In this document: positions 1-11,457 of the stretch, piece after piece
Layout of the letters: every line of letters starts with the position of its first letter
Position numbering within the stretch: position 1 is the first letter of the stretch
NCBI GenBank assembly: GCA_037176885.1
Contig: JAWWNJ010000080.1
Coordinates: 620,001-684,000 of the forward strand
Source of the DNA: Favolaschia claudopus
Taxonomy: Eukaryota; Basidiomycota; Agaricomycetes; Agaricales; Mycenaceae
DNA length: 64,000 nt
Direction of reading: 5' to 3'
The notes under the pieces: model-generated
Told to the model about the DNA's origin: nothing
Seen by the model: the letters and a program-made list of their open reading frames with translations, nothing else
Database searches by the model: none
Made by a program: the position numbers and the translations under genes

Positions 1-268
1 ACCTATGAAGATAATGAGATTGAGAGATAATTAGGCACAAACGCTGCCACGATGGGCTCCAGCCCTTAGTTATGGCTTGACAAGATTGAGAGACTATCTG
101 CTGTTCAACCTCTTGTCCTTGATTCAATTGGACCCCCCGCAATATTGTAGACCTTCTGAGATTGTATAGCTCATCTGCAATTCAGTAGAAACATGGTCAC
201 CTCCGACGAGGCGTAGAAATTGATATGTTTGTGGTTGAGAGCATACAAAGGTCTAAGATGTGATTACT
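1..268. other. Left edge, no gene seen
   Basis: No convincing ORF, splice pattern or repeat was found here. The last four bases (TACT, 265-268) are the left target duplication of the CACTG element that starts at 269. Confidence 0.5.
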
Positions 269-779
269 CACTGCGGAAAGGAAAAGCACTTCATCTGAGT
301 GCGTAAGCACTCAAATCCGAAAAGCCGAACTCAATTTGAGTGCGTTAGTTTTGGACTCCATTTGAGTGCCTTTCCTGGCACTTCAGTTGAGCGCCTTCAA
401 AGCACTATATCTGAAAGCACTCTACTTGAGTGCTCCACAGCACACTCGGAAACAAGGCGCTTTCCCTGAGCGCTCTTCGGCGAACTTCATCTCAGTGCGG
501 CTCGGATTTGACATGTAGCAGCTCGGGGGGCTTGTTCTCATAAGTAACGCCACTCCCTCAATTCATTGGGGCAAGAAACGAATTCTTTTGCGCTACCTAT
601 CTTGTTAAATTTTCAACCGAGACAAATATATACCAAGTCTATGCCCATATGCTCGCCAAATTGTGATAATATGGTCGAACAGTGTCTAAAATACTGAGTA
701 AGTCATCCAGCAGCATGGAAAGAATCCGTATTTTATCGAGAAATAAGAAAGATTTAAGGAAGACTAGCGCGAGCGCGTT

Positions 780-1169
780 TCAGCACCAAGTCGGCAAATT
801 CGGAGCGGAATGGCGGGAGGTCAGGCTGTCGGAGTTTGAAAGGGTAGGTGACTGCGTAGGCTGGCGTGGAGAGTGGAGATGACGGAGTGAACAGAGGAAA
901 GGGGACTTGAGGGGAAGGCGGCGCGGTGCCATGGTATCGGAGAAAGAGCCGGTGGGACTCCGAGAGCGGCTGCGACAGCGATGCGGGTAGAGGGCGGCAT
1001 TGGTGCGCGGGATATCATTGAGGGTGTTGAGAGCGACGTAGAGAGCGAGATGGGCGGCAGTGGTGAACGACGCGGACTTGAAGAGGTGAGTGAGTGAGCG
1101 GGGTGGGAGCATTGAGGTGATGGCCGGCGTACACGTCGAAACGAGACGAGGTCGGGAGTGGCAGGGCAT
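780..1169 (-). other. Ser/Pro/Arg-rich open frame inside the CACTG element, coding doubtful
   Basis: A 129-codon minus-strand frame overlaps two other open frames of similar length and composition (Ser, Pro, Arg, Leu). This is typical of open frames arising on the antisense of GC-skewed DNA. A short stretch (an Ala/Leu-rich helix-like segment around residues 30-50) could be an exon, but no domain is recognised. Kept only as a note on the element's left half. Confidence 0.15.
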
Positions 1170-3251
1170 TCGCTGAAAGAGAAAAGATGGGTTTGCATTG
1201 ACTTGATCTGGTTGCGGTGTTTTGTAATTGACATACCTGCACGAAATCAGCCAGCGCTGACTTGTCGTTCCGCGTGCCTGTCGAATTGAGTCGAGAACTT
1301 GAATAACATCGGGAAGCGTGGCGGTGGCGCGCTCTTTGCTTTGAAGAAGGTGAGTTTGAGAGTAGTGCGTTCGGAGAGCGGTAAGCTCACGGTACGATGC
1401 GGCAGCGAGTTCTGCCGCATTGTGTCACCCTGTGCGGCGGTTCGGTGAAAGCAACAAGACGGCGGAGCGAAGCTACGAGGCGGGGAGAGCGAGGTTGGGG
1501 AATGTCGAGGGCGTTTAGTGTCGGGGGCGGAGATGGAATTGGAAACGAAGGGGCTGAACGGACGACGGTGGATTTCAACGGCGAGGTGGCGAATTTTAAT
1601 AGGCGGCGGAAGGAAGGTGCGACGGAGTCGAGAGTGAGCCACGACAAATGTCGAGAGCGGAGGTGACTCGAGTCGACGAGTGGGCCGTAGATACGGGGGG
1701 AACGTCCGAAAGGGATGGACTGAGAAGGCGGGGCCTTGTCGGCGAGTGGGTCGTCTTGAGAAGGTTCTATTAGGTGAGTCTATTGAGGAACAAGGCGGGC
1801 GTCGGGTCGTAACTGACGAAAGCGGTGGGAGAGACGGATCTTGTCGTATTCGATCGAGGTGAGTGGCGAACTACTTGTAATTGGGTCAAATCGTTGCAGA
1901 TACAGACAAAGTGGTACACACACCTTATTTTGCTCCTATGACTCAATAGCCTCGCAATCAGCATTGACGTTTATTCAGTGAAGTCGGACGACGCGGACAG
2001 GGTTTGCGAGTGCTCAGTGGGTCAGAGACTGTGGTGAGCGGGTTACGAGGCGCCGTGGAGCTGTGGAAAGATTGGCGACGCAGCAACTTGAAGTGGGAGC
2101 CTGAGAGCGCGCCGTCGTGGATGTCGAAGTAGGAGTGACGAGTCAGTACTATCTCGCAGTCGCTAGTTCAGCAGCGCAACTTGCGGGGCTAGTCCGGCGA
2201 GAGGATGTGAGGCAAGAGTGGACAGACAACGGGGAATGCACAGGTAGGAGTTGATTCTCGCGCTGAGGCGGGAGAGTTATTCAGCTAGAGTAGTGTGAGG
2301 AAAGAGGACTCCGGCAAGCAATCAGTCACTTGTGTGACTGTGACGTCACTTGTGACTGTACGCGTCTTGCCTTCTCCCACCATCATCGATTCATCGCCGA
2401 CCATCCAGCCACTCCGGCGGCCTCGCTCGGTCTTCAAACTATCTAACATGACTCTCTGGCGCTCTAGGCACGCGCTTTGGCACGTTTCGCTCAAATCCGG
2501 CTGAGATCGCGCAAAATCACCTCAGGAACGACATCCGCACCGCGTGCGACTTTGTACGCGTCGTTTCGTTTCAAATCGACTCCGAGGCACTCCAACAACG
2601 AACAACGTCGTCTATGAACCATTATGACGCGTCTCAAAGTCCCCCTGATGCGTGCGATGAAGTGTCTGCCATGAACTCAAAGTGCGTATTTCTATCTATC
2701 CCTTTTGCTTCAACAACGCGCGGTAGGCACCCTGTCGTATTCAAGAATCATTGTGGAGATGCTGAATGAAGAGTATGGTTGGTCCACGCCTGCCGCTTCT
2801 CGAACACCTTACCTTTGGCTGATGTGCAATCTGACCAGATGGCACGCTCGCTACATGTCCACTGCCGTAGGCGGCGCTTGGCGTAGCAACGACGAAACTA
2901 CTGGTTTAGATGGTGAGACCATGGTAGTAGGTGCGCCATTGATTTTGATTCTTTCACTCCTTCCTCTTCGTCTACCCTGCCTCCCCTCCCGAGTCGCCTC
3001 CCTTTTCCCCTATACTTTCCTCCGCTTGTATTTTACCGTTCCTCTTACCACCCCATCACTTTCTCCCGTTCCTTTCCGCTGGACGCTAACTTGTTCCTCA
3101 GGTTCTCGCCTCCACCAGCGCACTGTCCCGCATCCTCACCTCACCTATCGCTACCCTCGCTTCCTCTCATCCTGCACCGACGGTGCCTCTTTGCCGACCG
3201 TCCCTTCACGCCGCGTCCGCCGACATCAAGCCACGCGCTGCACCTTAGCGC

Positions 3252-3634
3252 GAATACGACATCTTCGACCCGTCCTCTTCAAGCTATATCCCGCACATCT
3301 TCACATACCCCCACTATCGCTTTGTCAACCCTCTTCGCTGCGCTCAGTGCCACAAGACCGCCGCATTAATCAACGACCCCCGCCCAGTCGCATGACCCCG
3401 ACCGCGCATCTCGATACACGGTCTCCATCGCCACCTTTCCATGATCTGAGTGTTTAACGGTTGAAATGGTGATTATTTGTCTCTTCCAGAGGTCCATGTG
3501 CTGAACATTTTTCACCGCAGTATTGGCGAGGCTTGGCGTCGGATACAAATGATTCTTATTCCGCCGTCTACCTACTAATTCTATACAAAGCCCTCAAGTC
3601 CCACCACTCCGACCGTCGAAACTGGAGTAAGTAA
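3252..3634 (+). pseudogene. Exon remnants of the CACTG element's own gene
   Basis: Two short frames look coding although no long ORF spans them. The first (3252-3395) contains a CxxC pair (RCAQCHK) after an aromatic/His-rich stretch, reminiscent of the zinc-binding part of large fungal transposase-like proteins such as the DUF6729 type; this is a resemblance by eye only. The second (about 3489-3634) starts after a CAG acceptor, encodes a hydrophobic helix (SAVYLLILYKALKSHH) and runs into a strong donor (GTAAGTAAG, 3627). More acceptor/donor pairs follow at about 3815, 4042 and 4130, giving very short exons. This is what an intron-rich transposon gene looks like; intactness cannot be judged without transcripts. 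Confidence 0.35.
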
Positions 3635-4861
3635 GTTCCCTTCAATTCAATAGGCCGACCGTTTTGAGATATTTCTTTGATTACCTCTCCCTTCATCTCC
3701 CTGTGAATTGTTCTCAAAATCCGTTCTCTTTATAACTTGTGTGTAATAGTGATGGGTGCGTGGGTTTTCCCTTGATTTGATGCTATGTTGTTTGAATTTC
3801 TCTGTGTATTGCAGCAAGCGCGGGCAAATGGGTAAGAATCTTACAGTCCGAATCAAGTGCATGCGCTGACTGTTTTCGCTCAGGTGTTCACACCGAAAAT
3901 TAATGGCACCTCACTGCTCACTGTACGTTCCCTGTTTTATCATTGTACATTCTATATATTCTCTTCTATCGCCTCCCGCCTTTCACTCTTCATCCCTTCT
4001 CCCAACTTTCGTTCTTTCTGGTTTTGTGTGCATTCTTCAACAGATGAATCACTCTCTCGGATATGACTTGTATGTTTTCCCTTTCACTTTTCTGTATAGT
4101 TGATCTGATATTCGTTTTCGGCTACATCCAGGCCACTCCGTTGCGTTTATCGCCTTCAACGAAGCTTCTATAATTCGGTGGTAGTGATCGGTCGGTATGC
4201 TTATGTCCGATAAATTTATTCGCACTGACTTATGCCGCTTAGATTCTTATAGTATACGCAGTTCATGTTGTTTTTCGACACTCAGGTACTTTATCATTTC
4301 TCTCTCTAATCTGCTTACTCGTCAATTTTGGAGGATCTCAAGCCTTGCACCAATCTTCATAGCTGTTCTCAACGCCGCCGTCCCACCCCACCAACGTCGT
4401 GAGGTCCGTGTTTGACCGCCTAGCCAAATTTCTTGGGTTGTTGACTTTGTCTTAGCCGATTTTGTTTACGACTTGTGTTTTGCACTTGCATAGCTCACGG
4501 TACGAATGTCCAAGTACTTGCTACGTACACTGTGTATGTTTTACTCTAGCCGAATACAAATATATTTGTGGGTCATTCAGTGGTACTGTACATAAGTCAG
4601 TTGAGAACTCATATGAAGTGCTGTTGAGCACTCCATCTGAGTGCCTAGGAGCGCTTGTATTGAGTGCTTCAACGAACTCAACTTGAGTTCGTATGGAGCA
4701 CTCAGGTACAGTGCTTCAGGGACTTCATCCTACTATCGAAATCTGCCGTTTAGGCACTTCATCTGAGTGAGTCAAGGCACTTCAGCTGAGTGTTCCACCA
4801 CACTCCACCTGAGCGCTTTTCGGGCACTCAGATGAAGTTCTTTTCCTTCCCGCAGTGTACT

Positions 4862-6246
4862 GACGAGTGTTTATCGCAAACTTCATCGCCTGTGCCACAA
4901 CTTGAACTCGAACAGCCAAATGGAACACTGTTCTCCCGGTTCGACAATTAATATTTTGTTGCGAAAACAATGCGAGAAGATTTCATTCCCTTTGAGTTAG
5001 GGTTGTAGCTATTGAAATATTTGAGCATAAGCTGCTCACAAACACAGAGTTGAGGCGCAGTACTCAATCATTTCAACTCGGGGTTTCAAAGTTACTTAAC
5101 CCTCGGGGCCGGGGGAGAAACTCAAAAACTACTCGAGATCGTTAAGGCGGGAGCACTACGGGAAAAAAATCTGATGACGAGGGAAAATGGGCTAAGCAGA
5201 TGAGGCGGGAGTTCGCTGGATTCAACATTGAAATGGCCATATGGAAGCAATTGGCGTGAGTACTCCCCTGAACTCATATCAGAGAATTTGCGGGCTAGTA
5301 CTGTCAGTTGGAAGTTAGAAGCAAATCGAGGCACCCGAAAATCATACTTTGACAGTTGAACTTGATAAATCAGTGTCGAGCAATGTGCAACGCAACACTC
5401 TCCGCTCGCGGACATGAACCTGCAAGATATTCATTGACACTATGAGGGCCCCAAAATCCATGCAATTGCCACAGAGCTCACACTCAGATCGCGGAACAAC
5501 TCAAACTGAACTATTTTGCATTGAAAAGGGACGAAATGAACATACAATACATATTTTGATCTTGTGAACAGATTGCGTCGTGGGGTTGTCACAGAGCAGG
5601 GAAACAAGCACAGTAAGAAAGTGAAGTAGAGTCACCTATAATATTAGTACTCCAGCACTGACCGAGGTTGGGGATATGAAATGGCGAACTTCTCACTTGC
5701 TGTTGATGAAAACATACTGCAAGTTAGTCTCTCTAAGACAGACGCTACAACTTGTAGCTCGTTCCTCGCAAGTTATACAGTAGGGTTGGTTTCTGGATTC
5801 AGCGCAAAAATTTTGTGTGGGGGGCTGAGTTCACGGGAGATTTGCCCAATTACTGAACATCTTGCATGAGCTTTACTACGCGCGGAAGCGTGGCCTGGAA
5901 ATATATGGTGGTTTGAGGAATGTGTTTTCGGGGTCCTGACATCCCAAACGGTCAATCGATCACGCAGATCAGCTCGGCAGCTACGCCGGCCGGCCTAACC
6001 GAAGCCCAGTCAGATGAGTCACAGACTACAGTGATGACTCCCACGTGCATTCCTCCGAGTGTATACACTCACTCAACACTCATTAGGACCTGATAATGCG
6101 TGGGAAGGCCTGGTGCGGATTTCCTGACTTTTGAGGCAAATTTCCGACCAAAAAAAAATTGAAAATGCTCCTCGTCCAGAGAAAACGACCTCAGAAAGCG
6201 TGGGAAAATTTGAAAGTCCTGACTTTTTCCCCGTTTGGATTATCGC
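4862..6246. other. Intergenic stretch without a supported gene
   Basis: Several open frames of 60-97 codons exist on both strands but none shows a motif, codon pattern or splice logic that I can support. A GAGTGTATACACTC palindrome lies near 6058. Confidence 0.4.
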
Positions 6247-6357
6247 GGGTCGAGGGCTTTATTTCCCCGGAAATAGCCAAATTGCCGAGGGCCTTACTGA
6301 CCGTGGCCATCGGCTTTAATCGGTCGGGCGACCGATTTGCCATCACTGGGGTTGCCG
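6247..6357 (+). repeat. Direct repeat R1 (matches 9926-10016)
   Basis: This block shares the string TTTAATCGGTC-GGCGACCGATTTGCCATCAC (about 6319-6348) and its flanks with 9926-10016 in the same orientation. R2 lacks about 25 nt in the middle. The core is itself a palindrome (AATCGGTC..GACCGATT). The pair brackets 3.6 kb that contain the two-exon gene at 8222-9929. Confidence 0.7.
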
Positions 6358-6367
6358 TTGCCGCGAC

Positions 6368-6591
6368 ACATCACATAAACACCACCAAACAGGAACGAAA
6401 TTTATTGCACCACATCAGAGCCTTCCCACGCCTGATCCTCTGGCCAAAACACTCCGATTAGATAGTAGACTAAACCCTCTAGAGGGATTTCTCATCCGCT
6501 CAAAACTCACAATAAATATATTTTTCACGGCATGGATTTGAGACATCACTGATACAATCAATCAATCACGTGTGCTTACGACACATATCCT
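6368..6591 (+). repeat. Dispersed 224-bp repeat, copy 1 (second copy 58141-58366)
   Basis: Nearly identical to 58141-58366 apart from a few substitutions and small indels. It contains an AATAAATATATTT stretch and a CACGTG box. There are no obvious terminal inverted repeats. Read on the minus strand it starts near TGTGTCGTAAGC and holds possible polyadenylation signals, so a solo LTR or the 3' part of a retroelement is possible. TSDs were not found. Confidence 0.75.
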
Positions 6592-7900
6592 TATTGGGTA
6601 TAGAGTATAGCGTAGGGTAACCAGTCCGCTCTGGTTACCTCGCTGGTGACCCCCAGAGTACACGATTGTACACTCTGGTGATCGGAGTAGCGGCTCCGAG
6701 GGCCGACAGCACCGCATAAGTAACGTCGGAGATTGCCGAAGGCAGCCCTCCCCGACTATTTTATCGATATCTTGACATTCTGAGACGCTGGGAGATTAAA
6801 AAGGAGCGGAATAGAATGGAAAGCCATTGCACTACTGCCTAGATCTGCCAGCAGAAGCCTCAGATTTTATTTGAAGCCTCAATTAGCGAACAATTCCGAA
6901 ACCCGAAATATTGAGAAGAAACATCTTTCTTGACTCAAGAAGCGGATTCCTGACGCCAAACTGTAGTCTAAAAGCATATGTAGGTGGATTCTTCCTTCCC
7001 AGAATAAGAATTGAGATTGAATACATGGAGAAGACGACCTGGGTGGTGAATATAAGAATAAATTGTTAGCGCACTCATGACGTGCATATTTCTCGGCGCA
7101 ACATACGGGACATGTGGCCAGCTCGGTTGAATTAGAGATTTGGTAGTCTGTTCATCCAAAGGAATTAATCCAAGAAGAAAATCAGGTGGTTTTCAACTAC
7201 GTTTTGATTTTGGCGGAGATGATAAGGATTGTAGTGTTCAATCGAAAGCATTGTAGCTTTCGATCGGTTGGAATGTAAGTTGTCTTGCCCCAGAGTTTAC
7301 AGAGTGCACATTCTGATCACCCAAAGTTAACGTTCGAAAGGATTGAAAGTGCCATATTGAACATTGCCGAAGTGCCCGATCGTCACGATCGGAAGGTCAC
7401 GAACGGATGGAATGATAGGTTTGATTTGTTTGAAAGTTCTGTCTCAAAGGGAACCTGTGTATTGAGACATTTCACCTTCGATTTGCTACGATACGCTGTT
7501 CACAGGCATGGTAGAGCCCTCAAGCAGTCAGCGCAGCCGGCGCAGGCACTGAAATGCAACTTAAATGGGAAAAATCTCGCTATTTTCAGACTGTACACAA
7601 TGTAAATTTACCGGAACGTGCGAACGAAGGTCTCAAACCTTCCGAACGACAGATCAAAGTGTCGATCGTGAATATATTTGCCCCAGGTCACCACAGTAAG
7701 TACATCCGGTAAATTCAGCGCGCGCATCAGCACGTGACCGGTCACCATCACGTCGCGCCGGTGACCCCCACGCCGTTAGTTACATCCATACAGTAAGTCT
7801 GGACGCCGAGTCACATGCTCCCAAAGTCGTTGGAAAGCTATTGGCTGCAACTTATGTCCTTCCCCTAGCGTTTTGGGCTCGTTAATGGTGTTTGTGGTGA
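6592..7900. other. Non-coding stretch with short palindromes
   Basis: Palindromic segments occur near 6655-6685 (AGAGTACACGATTGTACACTCT type) and 7228-7255 (ATCGAAAGC..GCTTTCGAT). The 6671-6703 segment (ACTCTGGTGATCGGAG) recurs at 9687-9720. The 106-codon frame 7285-7605 has no recognised feature and overlaps the hairpin-rich part, so it is not called a gene. Confidence 0.35.
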
Positions 7901-7902
7901 TG

Positions 7903-8045
7903 GCATACACCCTATATGGTGTATGCCGTCCGAAAAGGGTGTATGCTTTTGATCGTGTCCCAAAAAGGTGTATGCCTTGATGATGCGTCCAAAAAAGGTG
8001 TATGCTGGGTATGTAATTGATGATGCTTCCGAAAAGGGTGTATGA
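7903..8045. repeat. Cluster of GGTGTATG subterminal-type repeats
   Basis: The unit TCC(G/C)AAAA(A/G)GGTGTATG occurs four times between about 7928 and 8044, preceded by the near-palindrome CATACACCCTATATGGTGTATG (7903-7924, written in two overlapping parts). Such short interspersed units are typical of the ends of DNA transposons. The cluster sits just downstream of the 3' end of the gene at 8222-9929, so it may be that element's terminal region. Confidence 0.6.
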
Positions 8046-8221
8046 ACCTTGATTGCATCAAATAGTACACCCAATTAGGTATATGCTCTCAAAATTCCGC
8101 AAAAATTCATGAAAATTCCCCCCTCACCTTTGTGAACAAACATATGGCTTCTTACTATGGAGAATCAAGCAGGTGAATCTGATTATGCACTACTATATCC
8201 GTCTAAATAGCTACAAGATTC

Positions 8222-9929
8222 TTAAGCCCTTTGTTTACCCTTACTTCCCCCAGTATCTGTACAACTTTTGCGTTTAGAGTTGGCGCGGCCTGGACAATTG
8301 GTTTCTCCACAATCCCTGCATGCATTTTTGCAGTATTCTCGACGGCTGGCACCCTCACAGTTGGCTTTACCACATTTGATACATGTCCGTTTCCTTTTGT
8401 TAACCGAATATCCGTCAACAAATTCTACTTGTGATATTGATTCTCCCAGTGTGTCCGTAGTAAAAGCAAAATTATTGTGCCATTGACCTGTGCTAGATGC
8501 AAAAGAAGGTTGGGATGTGTCATCCATTGGCATTATTTGAGTGCTTGATGCAAAGGAAGCTTGGGGATTGTACTCAATTGGCGCCATATGTGTGCCTGGG
8601 AAGTCTGTGAAGCTTGTAGCGAATTCAAGCAAGCTGTCTAACTGTGCACTGCTTGGCATTCCTGTTGCCACAGGTTCATCGATGCCCATAGGAGAGGGCT
8701 CAGCAAACGACTCTGAAATTAAAACACGAGGTTGTGTTTGCGCTACTGAGTGTATTGGTAGCATGACGGGAGGAACATTAGCTGATAACTGGCTTCGTGC
8801 AGTACTCCGATGTTTACGCTCCAGGGCTTTCAGTTTGACAAGGTCCTGTGACATAGAGCTTTTTTCATTTGCTTTACGGAGCCATTTTGTATGATATGCT
8901 TTCATATGTTCAGGAACCTAGATAATGATTTGATTTCAAGGTCTCTTATCCAAAATCAACACATACCTTGTAGACATAGGAATCGCCATCTGCACTTCCA
9001 TTCCAATTCTTTGTGCGTTGCCTCCAATTTTCCTCATTAGACCCAGAACTTCTCAACCAGTCTCCAAACCGGACTTTTTCTGGCACTGACGATATATTGA
9101 TGACTGCAAATTTTGTTCCCTGCATTTTTGCAAGGAAGGAATGTGTGAACTGAGAGTCCACAGTATCATTATATTCAAGCATGCCAGACTCCAGTCTGGT
9201 TTTCTCCGGAATAGGAAGGATGCCAATAGTTTCACCAGCAGAAGTATATAAACCGCTATTAATCCAACCTTTTCGTATGACAGATCCAGGGACAAGATAT
9301 CTGGTTTCCTCTATCAAGAGTTGCAAAGCATCAAGGACTTCAATATTGTAATGTCCCTTATATGCAGTTCCTGTTCGATTGAGTGTACCCACAACCAGAT
9401 TATGAATAAACACATAATCTTTGACTCGTGCACTTGCATGACGGACAGACACTCCAGACTTTGGCATTCGCACACGCATAGAATGATGTACACCACCTTC
9501 TGGGTTGTTGGTTCCTCGGCAACAGCGGTAGATTGGTAAATTTCCATTTTTACTGTCAATACCAATCTGAAAATATAGTTGAACTCCAGGGGGATCAGAC
9601 ATAAGCCCCAAATGAATAGCCTTTAAAACATTGCGTGCATCCTTCCATGCGGTAGGATTGAATAGGGGAAGCTTGGTCTTGGTATGTACTCTCTGGTGAT
9701 CGGAGAACCGAGTCCGAGGCCTCCGAGTATCATCATCATCGTTTCTCCGGTCTCCTTGTTTTTCTGTTCCGATCTCGGCGGTTTTGGGCTTGAAGCTTGA
9801 ATCACTGAGGAGCACACCATCTCTTCGCACTGGACTAAGTACTTTGGTCTCTCTCGAGCTTTCTGTGCTGCCCGCTGCTTGCTTCGCTCGCTCTATGACC
9901 TCCTCGTCGACTTCTGAAAAATCGGTCAT
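8222..9929 (-). CDS. Two-exon transposon-derived protein fragment with YRC..GTNN motif and C-terminal zinc cluster
   Basis: Exon 1 is 9929-8967 (321 codons), the intron 8966-8918 (49 nt, GTATGT..CTAG), exon 2 8917-8222; the joined product is 552 residues and the frame is exactly continuous. Residues 1-70 are acidic and polar. Around residues 115-200 lies the block IYRCCRGTNNPEGGVHH, followed by IHNLVVGTLNRTGTAYKGHY. I recall this arrangement from the C-terminal part of large fungal transposase-like proteins (DUF6729/KDZ-like type), not from a tool search. The last 60 residues hold a Cys-rich cluster (CIKCGKANC..YCKNACRDCGETNC) and a basic tail, probably a zinc-binding DNA-contact module. The full-length family should carry a catalytic region further N-terminal; here the start lies next to repeat R2, so the gene is probably 5'-truncated. 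It is open throughout and could still be expressed. Confidence 0.7.
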
Positions 9930-10016
9930 TTCGAGGGCTTTAATTCGGAAATAGCCTCAGATTGCCATCGGCTTTAATCGGTCTGGCGACCGATTTGCCA
10001 TCACCCGGGGTTGCCG
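9926..10016 (+). repeat. Direct repeat R2 (matches 6247-6357)
   Basis: Same-orientation partner of R1. It abuts and slightly overlaps the first codon of the minus-strand gene at 9929 and lies about 95 bp upstream of the plus-strand gene at 10110, so it occupies the shared promoter region. Confidence 0.7.
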
Positions 10017-10109
10017 CAAAATCTGGACGTGGCAGTCACGTGCTGCGCTTTCGACAGAATAGCTATCAGCGTGTTCGTTTCCTTTCTCTCAAGTTCTGGA
10101 CATTAAAAA

Positions 10110-10885
10110 ATGGCGTCCATCATCCGGAGTGCTAAATCTGGGAGCGATTGGACGGAAAATGAGCTGGATGCTTACAACATACATGTCGTTTATCAAAATG
10201 CTCCGACCTTCTTCCAAGTCCCTACCTTACCTTCGGCTACTGTGCACCACGATATTCTCCACAGTACTGGTTCAGCGCAGGCGACAGATCCGGCGGTCTA
10301 CCAAGTTCTTCGTACAATGGAGCTTGCCATGTTTGCCAACACAGAGGAATCCGCGGTTGACGACTTTGCCTTCCTGCTCTTGCAGGCACTGGGTTATCTT
10401 CCCATTGGACGCGTTGTCAGGACGAGAAAAGATCTCCCCCTCGTTATATGTGGGGAGCAAAGGCACGCTCAGACAGACGTGTGCATTGTCGATGCCGCCT
10501 CTATCTTGCTGCTGGTTCAAGAGGACAAAAAGCAGGCGGATGGTGGAGATCCCATTCCACAGTTGGTCGCAGAAGCCATCGCTGCTTTTCAGTCAAACAA
10601 CCTTACTCGAGTTCAAGCCTTGGGTCTGGATCCTCTCCCAGCCAAGATTATACCCGGTATCACCATGAAAGGCACATCACCCATTTTTTTAAAAAAATAC
10701 CAGTCTCAGCCGAATTAACCGCTGCCGTGAGAGGAGGGTGTTATCCTCATACACCGACCGTCATCCACGCACACCTTCCCACCATCCCTCGACCTGCTGA
10801 ACGATGGAATGAGGGCATGAAGCCCCTGGACAACAGAGCTATCATCCTATCGTGCTTCGAGGCATTCAAGCAGTTCGTGAACTGA
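10110..10885 (+). pseudogene. PD-(D/E)XK nuclease-like Agaricomycete family protein, one frameshift
   Basis: The frame opens with MASIIRSAKSGSDW and runs to about 10685. There a T7/A7 run breaks it, and the remaining family sequence (FFKKIPVSAELTAAV ... MKPLDNR ... FEAFKQFVN) continues one base out of phase to the stop at 10885. A single missing base explains the shift. I recall this roughly 258-residue family as highly expanded in Agaricomycetes. Visible motifs fit a PD-(D/E)XK fold: Glu in EESAVDDF, Asp in QTDVCIVD, then QEDKK (ExK) and QLVAEAIAAF, the last resembling the QxxxE-type helix. The nuclease assignment is my inference. Either a recent pseudogene or a homopolymer sequencing error; apart from the shift the protein looks intact. 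Confidence 0.75.
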
Positions 10886-11457
10886 GTACTTTTGTTGGTG
10901 AGCATGGCAATCGTGGTCGTAAACAGAAGTACTCAAAGCTTTCAGTTGGGTTTTGCCGGTCCCGCCAGGGCGCTGTTTGTTCTGTTCGTCTCCATGTTTT
11001 CTTTTTCTGGCCGGTCGCGACGCTTTTCCGATCGTTGCGCTGGGCGACCAGATAGGGAAAAAGACGAAGAAAGCAATCGAAAGAGGGGAGAAAGGGAGAA
11101 ATTCAATAAAGACCTGCGCACTTTTTGAATCTGTGTAACTCTGTAGCTTCGTCACGGATATTCTTCATTTTCTGTACAAATTCCTTCACAGAGTTCGACT
11201 TTTCCCTCGATAAGTACTACGATAGAGAGCGTGGGATCCCGGCAGATCCCGGCACCTTACTTAAGCACGGTCTGTAACGCTTCCCACGGCCAAATCCCCA
11301 GTTGCGCAGAAAAATTTCATGGTCTTTTCGGCCTGCAGAGGGGCTGACCTACAGAGACCTACAGACTCAGAAGACATTCTCGAAGCTGTCGTGACCCGCT
11401 AGAGCTTCGAGCGGGTTGCGAGACTTCCACGAATTGATCTGCACTAAGGTCAGCATC

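Larger units (their letters stand above)
269..4857. mobile_element. 4.6-kb DNA transposon with CACTG termini and subterminal repeats
   Basis: The left end (CACTGCGGAAAGGAAAAG, from 269) is repeated in inverted form at the right end (4841-4857) with one G/A change. A 4-bp TACT lies on both sides (265-268 and 4858-4861), which fits a target duplication. Both ends (269-520 and 4610-4857) are packed with short near-palindromes of the type CACTTCATCTGAGTGC, the kind of subterminal repeat array seen in CACTA-like and KDZ-like elements. CACTG ends suggest the CACTA/CMC group, although that group usually makes 3-bp TSDs. The interior has many candidate exons but no intact transposase could be read, so it is either non-autonomous or decayed. 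Confidence 0.75.

Noticed and set aside
2705..3457. 250-codon ORF in the CACTG element as a gene
   Set aside because: It runs through apparent donors and acceptors, has low-complexity Ser/Pro/Arg content in its second half, and competes with better exon-like frames (3252-3395).
6592..7900. Gene at 7285-7605
   Set aside because: No motif or splice support; the frame overlaps short palindromes.
7903..8045. CRISPR-like array
   Set aside because: Repeat units are degenerate, unevenly spaced, in a eukaryotic genome and next to a transposon gene; a subterminal repeat array is the better reading.
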